Shown here one piece after another: positions 59,215 to 64,000 of a stretch of DNA of 64,000 nucleotides. This DNA is from Mycolicibacterium neoaurum VKM Ac-1815D (lineage in GTDB: Bacteria; Actinomycetota; Actinomycetes; Mycobacteriales; Mycobacteriaceae), in assembly GCF_000317305.3 (NCBI RefSeq), contig NC_023036.2, positions 3,844,001-3,908,000 of the forward strand. Reading direction: 5' to 3'. The number at the start of each line of letters is the position of its first letter. Positions within the stretch are counted from its first letter, which is position 1. Below the pieces are notes generated by a model. That model worked only from the letters and a program-made list of their open reading frames with translations. It ran no database searches and had not been told where the DNA came from. Both the position numbers and the translations under genes were made by a program.

Positions 59215-60420
59215 ATGTGGCGTCAACCGAAAGCCGTCTGGGCCGTTGCCTTCGCCTCCGTCGTCGCCTTCATGGGCATCGGCCTCGTCGATCCCATCCT
59301 CAAGCCCATCGCCGACAATCTGAACGCCACCCCGTCGCAGGTCTCCCTGCTGTTCACCAGCTACATGGCTGTGATGGGTGTCGCCATGCTGATCACCGGC
59401 GTGGTGTCCAGCCGGATCGGCCCGAAGAACACCCTGCTGATCGGCCTGGTGATCATCATCGCCGGCGCGGGGCTGGCTGGGATGAGCGAAACGGTGATGG
59501 AGATCGTCGGCTGGCGGGCGCTGTGGGGGCTGGGCAACGCACTGTTCATCGCGACCGCACTGGCCACCATCGTCAACGCCGCCCGCGGATCGGTGGCACA
59601 GGCGATCATCCTCTACGAGGCCGCCCTCGGCCTCGGCATCGCGATCGGCCCACTGGTCGGCGGCGTGCTCGGCTCCATCTCCTGGCGCGGACCGTTCTTC
59701 GGGGTGTCGGCGCTGATGGCCGTGGCACTGGTGGTGACGGTGTTCCTGCTGCCGTCCACCCCGCGCCCGACGCGCGCCACCAGCATCGTCGACCCGTTCC
59801 GGGCGTTGCGGCACCGCGGCCTGCTGGCCGTCTCGGTAACCGCCCTGTTCTACAACTTCGGCTTCTTCACGCTGCTCGCGTTCACCCCGTTCCCGCTGGA
59901 CATGAACGCCCAGCAGATCGGGCTGATCTTCTTCGGCTGGGGGGTGGCACTGGCCTTCACCTCGGTGGTGGTGGCACCGCGGCTACAGCATCGGTTCGGC
60001 ACCATCCCGACGCTGGTGGTCAATCTGCTGGCATTGACGGTCACGCTGGCCGTGATGGCCATCGGGACCGCCGACAAGGCGGTGTTGGCAACATGCGTGG
60101 TGGTGGCCGGCTTGTTCATCGGTATCAACAACACGCTGATCACCGAGACCGTGATGAAGGCCGCACCCGTCGAGCGCGGTGTCGCATCGGCGGCCTACAG
60201 CTTCCTGCGTTTCGGCGGCGCGGCGGTGGCCCCGTGGCTGGCGGGCACGCTCGGCGAGCACGTCAGCATCCATCTGCCCTACTGGGTGGGCGCGGGTGCG
60301 GTGGCCGTCGGTGCCGCGCTGCTGTTCGCCGCGCGCGGACACCTCAGCGAGGTCGACGCGCCAGAGGATGAGATCGACGAACTGACCGACGAGGCCACCG
60401 CCGTCACCGTCGGCAACTGA
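59215..60420 (+). CDS. MFS transporter, probable drug or metabolite efflux
   Basis: A 401-residue major facilitator protein with 12 predicted helices. The motif A-like loop SSRIGPKNTLLIG is between helices 2 and 3, and YEAALGLGIAIGPLVGG is the drug/H+ antiporter motif C, which suggests export. A charged C-terminal tail (EVDAPEDEIDELTDEATA) stays in the cytoplasm. The ATG at 59215 follows AAGGAG of the MarR end. It forms a regulator-pump pair with the MarR gene. The compound is unknown. Confidence 0.88.
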   Translation: MWRQPKAVWAVAFASVVAFMGIGLVDPILKPIADNLNATPSQVSLLFTSYMAVMGVAMLITGVVSSRIGPKNTLLIGLVIIIAGAGLAGMSETVMEIVGWRALWGLGNALFIATALATIVNAARGSVAQAIILYEAALGLGIAIGPLVGGVLGSISWRGPFFGVSALMAVALVVTVFLLPSTPRPTRATSIVDPFRALRHRGLLAVSVTALFYNFGFFTLLAFTPFPLDMNAQQIGLIFFGWGVALAFTSVVVAPRLQHRFGTIPTLVVNLLALTVTLAVMAIGTADKAVLATCVVVAGLFIGINNTLITETVMKAAPVERGVASAAYSFLRFGGAAVAPWLAGTLGEHVSIHLPYWVGAGAVAVGAALLFAARGHLSEVDAPEDEIDELTDEATAVTVGN

Positions 60421-60437
60421 GTCAGCCGACCAGCGCT

Positions 60438-61160
60438 CTAACCTACGGCGACCCCCACCACGGAACCCACCAGATAGGTGGCCGCGATCGCGGCGCCGCC
60501 CAACAGCAGCAGGCGCAGTGACGAGAACAGCGGCGGGGTGCGGGTGAACTTCGACGCCAGCGCCCCGGTGATCGCCAAACCCAATCCGCCGCAAGCCAAC
60601 CCGGCCCACAACGAGGCGAATCCGAGCAAGTACGGGATCACCGGCACGATGGCGCCGATGGTGAACATCACGAACGACGAGATCGCCGCCACCCACGGGG
60701 AGGGCTTCTCGCGCGGGTCCACGCCCAGTTCCTGGACGAGGTGAAAGTTCAGCGCGCGGTTCTCGTCGCGGTGGATCTCTTCGGTGGCGGTGGCCGCGGT
60801 CTGCGGGGTCATACCCATCTCGACGAGCATCGCGGCGAGCTCATCGCGCTCGGCATCAGGCTGGTTGCGGAACGAGCGACGTTCCACCTTCACCTCGGAG
60901 TCGATCTGCTCGTTCGCCGTCGTCACCGAGGTGAACTCCCCCAGCGCCATGGAGAACGCACCGGCCAACAGGCCGGCGACACCCGCGAGCACCACGGTCT
61001 GCGGGCTGGCGCTGGCCGCCACACCGGCTATCAGGGCGGTGTTGCTGACCAGACCGTCCATCGCTCCGAAGGTGGCCGCGCGCAGCCAACCACCCGTGAC
61101 GTCGGCATGCTTGTGGTCGGGCACATGAGGCAGACCCGTCGGCGACTGAGGATCGGACAT
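60438..61160 (-). CDS. VIT1/CCC1 family iron/manganese transporter
   Basis: A 240-residue membrane protein of the vacuolar iron transporter family. The first helix has TFGAMDGLVSNTALIAGV, the second LAGAFSMALGEFTSVTTANEQ with metal-path residues, a cytoplasmic metal-binding region rich in Glu follows (ERDELAAMLVEMGM, EIHRDENRAL), and three C-terminal helices close it. Such proteins export or store excess Fe or Mn. The ATG at 61160 is clear. It is convergent with the MFS gene and divergent from the acyl-CoA dehydrogenase. Confidence 0.9.
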   Translation of the reverse strand: MSDPQSPTGLPHVPDHKHADVTGGWLRAATFGAMDGLVSNTALIAGVAASASPQTVVLAGVAGLLAGAFSMALGEFTSVTTANEQIDSEVKVERRSFRNQPDAERDELAAMLVEMGMTPQTAATATEEIHRDENRALNFHLVQELGVDPREKPSPWVAAISSFVMFTIGAIVPVIPYLLGFASLWAGLACGGLGLAITGALASKFTRTPPLFSSLRLLLLGGAAIAATYLVGSVVGVAVG

Positions 61161-61184
61161 GACGCCATTGAACGCTTGGCATTT

Positions 61185-61202
61185 CCTGAGGTCTTACTCA
61201 GG
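61185..61202. promoter_or_regulatory. Short inverted repeat between VIT and acyl-CoA dehydrogenase genes
   Basis: CCTGAG and CTCAGG pair around GTCTTA. It lies in the 80-bp divergent promoter region, 24 bp before the VIT start codon and 38 bp before the other. It could be an operator; it does not match the IdeR consensus well. Confidence 0.3.
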
Positions 61203-61240
61203 TTTGCCTTGCCGGGAGAACGGGCACGTTACCGTCTGCT

Positions 61241-63211
61241 ATGACCACTACCGCTGATCACCTCCGCAACGCCCTCGACGGCCGCTGGCGAGACGTGAAG
61301 AACCAGGTCCGCACGGAGCTCTCGGGCGAAGTGTTCCGTCCGCACTACACCCCGAACACTGTCATCGCCCGGACCAAGGTCGCCGAGCAGCTGAAGATCA
61401 TGGCAGCGCGCGGTGCCGCCGAGGACGGGTTCAAGAAGGAGCACGGCGGCAACGGTGACGTCGGCGCCGCCGTCACCCAGATCGAGATGCTCGCGATGAG
61501 CGATCTGTCGCTGATGGTGAAAGCCGGTGTGCAGTGGGGCCTGTTCGGCGGGGCCATCGAGAATCTGGGCACCGAGCGCCACCACAACGCCTACGTGCGC
61601 AAGCTCATCGATCTCGAACTGCTCGGCTGCTTCGCGATGACCGAGACCGGCCACGGCAGCGATGTGCAATCCCTGGAGACGACGGCCACCTACGACCCTC
61701 AGACCCAGGAATTCGTCATCGACTCCCCCACCCCGTCCTCCCGCAAGGACTACATCGGTGGCGCGGCGCAGACGGCGCGGGTGGCAGCGGTGTTCGCGCA
61801 ACTGATCACCAAGGGCGAGGGCCACGGTGTGCACTGTTTCGTGGTGCCCATCCGCGATGATGCCGGCAACGACCTGCCGGGCGTCACCACCTCTGACTGC
61901 CACTACAAGGGCGGCCTGCCCGGCGTCGACAACGGGCGCATCCAATTCGACCAGGTGCGGATTCCGCGGGAGAACCTGCTCAACAAATATGCCGACGTCG
62001 CCGAGGACGGCACCTACACCTCGCCCATCGAGAACAAGGGCCGCCGCTTCTTCACCATGCTGGGCACCCTGATCCGCGGCCGCGTGACCGTCGGCGGCAG
62101 CGCCGGTGCCGCCGCGCGGGTGGCGCTCGACATCGCCACCCGATATGCGCTGGAGCGCAGGCAGTTCGAGGCACCCGGCTCGGAGAACGAGGTGCTGATC
62201 ATGGACTACCTGGTCCACCAGCGCCGGTTGTTCCCGCTGATCGCGAAGTCCTATGCGCTGCAGTTCGCGCAGAACGAGTTGGTCGCCAAATGCCACGAAT
62301 TGCAGACCGCGGAGAATCCCGACGCCGAGGAGCAGCGCGAGCTGGAGTCCCGCGCGGCCGGGCTGAAGGCGGCCAACACCTGGCATGCCACCCGGGCCAT
62401 CCAGGAGGCGCGTGAAGCATGCGGTGGCGCAGGCTATCTCGCCGAGAACCGGTTGATCGCCCTGAAGGCCGACACCGATGTGTTCACCACCTTCGAGGGT
62501 GACAACCACGTGCTGACCCAGCTGGTGGCCAAGGAACTGTTGACCTCCTACGCCGACGACATCAAGGGTATGAGCCCGGTGGAGTGGGTGCGGTTCGCCG
62601 CCAACTTCGCCGGCGAGCGGGTGCTGAAACGCACCGCGGCCCAGACCATCATGCAGACCATCATCGACACCCGCGAGGACAACGAGGAAGAGGGCTCGCT
62701 GTTCAACCGCGGCACGCAGGTCAAGATGTTCGAGGACCGCGAGGAGTACATGCTCGCCTCGGTGGCCCGCCGGCTGCAGAGCAAGGCCAAGGAGATGTCA
62801 CCCTTCGAGGCGTTCAACTCGGTGCAGGATCACGTGCTGCACACCGCGCAGGCGCATATCGACCGCATCATCCTGGAGGCCTTCGTCGCCGGTATCGACG
62901 CTTGCGAGGATGAGAAGGCCCGCGAGATCCTCGGCCTGGTCTGTGACCTGTACGCGCTGTCGGTGATCGAAGAGGACAAGGCGTGGTTCGTCGAACACCG
63001 TTTCCTGTCCACCGAGCGGGCCAAGGCCGTCACCCGCGGTATCAACGACCGGTGCCGCCGGTTGCGCCCGCACGCGGAGCTCCTGGTGGACGGGTTCGGC
63101 ATCCCCGAGCAGTTGCGCTACGCCGAAATGCTGCATCCCGAGCACATCCCGGACGCCGACGAGCACCAGGAGAAAGACGCCGTCAGCTCCGGCACGATCG
63201 AACCCAAATAG
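61241..63211 (+). CDS. Acyl-CoA dehydrogenase family protein, acyl-CoA oxidase-like
   Basis: A 656-residue flavoenzyme, much longer than standard FadE proteins (about 380-400) and laid out like peroxisomal-type acyl-CoA oxidase. The middle has CFAMTETGHGSDVQSLET (FAD/substrate motif), RRQFEAPG, and the catalytic-base Glu in FTTFEGDNHVLTQLVAKEL. The last about 220 residues are the extra oxidase-like helical domain. It should introduce the 2,3-double bond in an acyl-CoA, passing electrons either to ETF or to O2. The chain-length range is not known. Start ATG at 61241. Confidence 0.88.
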   Translation: MTTTADHLRNALDGRWRDVKNQVRTELSGEVFRPHYTPNTVIARTKVAEQLKIMAARGAAEDGFKKEHGGNGDVGAAVTQIEMLAMSDLSLMVKAGVQWGLFGGAIENLGTERHHNAYVRKLIDLELLGCFAMTETGHGSDVQSLETTATYDPQTQEFVIDSPTPSSRKDYIGGAAQTARVAAVFAQLITKGEGHGVHCFVVPIRDDAGNDLPGVTTSDCHYKGGLPGVDNGRIQFDQVRIPRENLLNKYADVAEDGTYTSPIENKGRRFFTMLGTLIRGRVTVGGSAGAAARVALDIATRYALERRQFEAPGSENEVLIMDYLVHQRRLFPLIAKSYALQFAQNELVAKCHELQTAENPDAEEQRELESRAAGLKAANTWHATRAIQEAREACGGAGYLAENRLIALKADTDVFTTFEGDNHVLTQLVAKELLTSYADDIKGMSPVEWVRFAANFAGERVLKRTAAQTIMQTIIDTREDNEEEGSLFNRGTQVKMFEDREEYMLASVARRLQSKAKEMSPFEAFNSVQDHVLHTAQAHIDRIILEAFVAGIDACEDEKAREILGLVCDLYALSVIEEDKAWFVEHRFLSTERAKAVTRGINDRCRRLRPHAELLVDGFGIPEQLRYAEMLHPEHIPDADEHQEKDAVSSGTIEPK

Positions 63212-63244
63212 CGCAGGTACCCGATCCCCGGCACGGCGAGCGTC

Positions 63245-63793
63245 TCACGGGCCGGGGATCGGATCCAGCGCCTTGAGCGAGCCGTCGTCGCCGATCTGGA
63301 AGCGCACCTGACCGATTCCGGTCGGACAACAGGGCTTGTCCTCGCCCTGCAGCCACTGATACTGCACCGCGGCCGTACTGTCGCCCATCGCCACCACCGT
63401 GGTGTACGGCCGGGGCCGCGGCGTCGGCGGGCCCAGCGGCTCGTTGCGGTCGAAGAAGAGCACCTGCACGGCCGCATCGGGGGCCTTGTCGCCCGTGCCG
63501 ATGACGACCCAGTGCAGTCGGCAATCGCCGGTGTGGCCGCGTGCGGTTTCGGTCCAGCGCTGCCCCACGCCTTCGATCGCCGTACGCAGGGTCTCGGCGG
63601 TCGGAGTGTCCTCGGCCGAGCACTCCGCGGTCGTCTGCGGCGCGGAGTTCTTCGGGCTCCAGCCGCACGAGGCCAACGACGGGACGGCCAGCGCGGCCAA
63701 CGATGCCGCCGCGAAAGCGACGCTACGGCGGTGGATTCGGCGCGATCGCGACCATTGCGTCGCTGTCGGCGGATGCGTGCTCGTCAGTGACAT
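63245..63793 (-). CDS. LppP/LprE family lipoprotein
   Basis: A 182-residue exported lipoprotein. A basic N-terminus (RSRRIHRRS) and hydrophobic core end with LASC, Cys43. The mature part matches the LppP/LprE family pattern: an early Cys in ECSAEDTPTAETLRTAI, then CRLHWVVIGTGDKAPDAAVQVLFFDRNE, then KPCCPTGIGQVRFQ. LppP lies near Rv2326c in M. tuberculosis as well. The function in the envelope is not known; a role in surface virulence or redox is sometimes proposed. Confidence 0.85.
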   Translation of the reverse strand: MSLTSTHPPTATQWSRSRRIHRRSVAFAAASLAALAVPSLASCGWSPKNSAPQTTAECSAEDTPTAETLRTAIEGVGQRWTETARGHTGDCRLHWVVIGTGDKAPDAAVQVLFFDRNEPLGPPTPRPRPYTTVVAMGDSTAAVQYQWLQGEDKPCCPTGIGQVRFQIGDDGSLKALDPIPGP

Positions 63794-63821
63794 GAGACGA
63801 GCTTACGACCGAGATGAAAAG

Positions 63822-63894
63822 CTCCCCCGATTGGACTCGAACCAATAACCGCCCGATTAACAGTCGGGAGCTCTGCCAATTGAGCTACAGGGGA
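63822..63894 (-). tRNA. tRNA-Asn (GTT)
   Basis: A 73-nt cloverleaf on the minus strand. Acceptor TCCCCTG pairs with CGGGGGA (one G-T), the D arm has AGCTCAATTGGCAGAGC, the anticodon loop CTGTTAA carries GTT, the T arm is ATTGG-TTCGAGT-CCAAT, and the discriminator base is G. CCA is not encoded. To the right (63895-64000) no gene can be supported in the 106 bases left. Confidence 0.93.
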
Positions 63895-64000
63895 TTGAAC
63901 CGAGGACAGACTTTAGCGCATGTACCCCGCGGTCGAAGAATCGACTGGTCAGAAGCCCCGTCACCACCTCCTCCGGCGCGTGAGGCAGGATGGTGAGAGT

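Noticed and set aside
63895..64000. Start of a new gene at the right edge (ATG near 63989)
   Set aside because: Only a few codons are visible, with no homology to judge by.

Overview
The window looks like chromosomal DNA of a mycobacterium, most likely a fast-growing Mycolicibacterium-type species. It is very GC-rich and holds two MmpL transporters (one with an MmpS partner), the mycothiol-dependent dehydrogenase MscR, an IlvX-like protein, a 13E12-type DUF222/HNH protein, a DUF3145 protein, an LppP/LprE-type lipoprotein and a fused ECF ATPase like that of M. tuberculosis Rv2326c. Genes are tightly packed, many with 1 or 4 bp start/stop overlaps. Several starts sit 5-7 nt after a TAnnnT -10 box, as expected of leaderless mycobacterial transcripts.

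Layout. 1-2734: a truncated TetR regulator, divergent from an ether-lipid-type FAD oxidase (agpS-like) and a lipid kinase. 2778-9944: small secreted and conserved proteins, a serine hydrolase, the mscR-MBL pair, a GH5-like lipoprotein, a StyA-like flavin monooxygenase and a SHOCT protein. 10026-15510: a SABATH-type methyltransferase, an ilvX/DHDPR-like pair with a small secreted protein, then an SDR coupled to an odd triplet-repeat protein with 13 cysteines. 15540-23769: a large Thr/Pro/Ala-rich surface protein, a Pif1-like helicase fused to a degenerate DnaQ fold and a BRCT domain, a purine permease, a TVP38-type membrane protein, a transglutaminase and a beta-propeller. 23993-37897: an MmpL, a GAF-GGDEF protein, a DUF222 protein, an SDR plus a CYP102-type P450-reductase fusion, and a second mmpS-mmpL pair.

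38146-40501 is an accessory patch beside a CAT-anticodon tRNA. A complete IS3-family element (38875-40139, with a -1 slippery heptamer) cuts off an older IS481-like transposase, and end sequences of that older element lie as direct repeats on both sides. 40571-49129 holds a holin-like membrane protein and a GntR/FCD regulator divergent from an eight-gene catabolic operon: amino-acid-type ABC importer, N-acyl-D-amino-acid deacylase-like amidohydrolase, enolase-superfamily dehydratase, KDPG-type aldolase and PfkB kinase. The set suggests import and breakdown of an amidated or N-acylated sugar acid through 2-keto-3-deoxy intermediates.

49331-63894: a TldE/TldD pair, a GreA-like factor, a DadA-like oxidoreductase under a PucR regulator, an ECF transporter with its substrate-binding-like membrane domain fused to both ATPases, a MarR-MFS pair with a palindromic operator, a VIT-family transporter, an acyl-CoA-oxidase-like dehydrogenase, a lipoprotein and tRNA-Asn. 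No CRISPR array, rRNA gene or prophage was seen. The least explained items are the triplet-repeat Cys protein (15103-15510), the helicase/dead-exonuclease/BRCT fusion (17477-19840) and the substrate of the catabolic operon (41798-49129).
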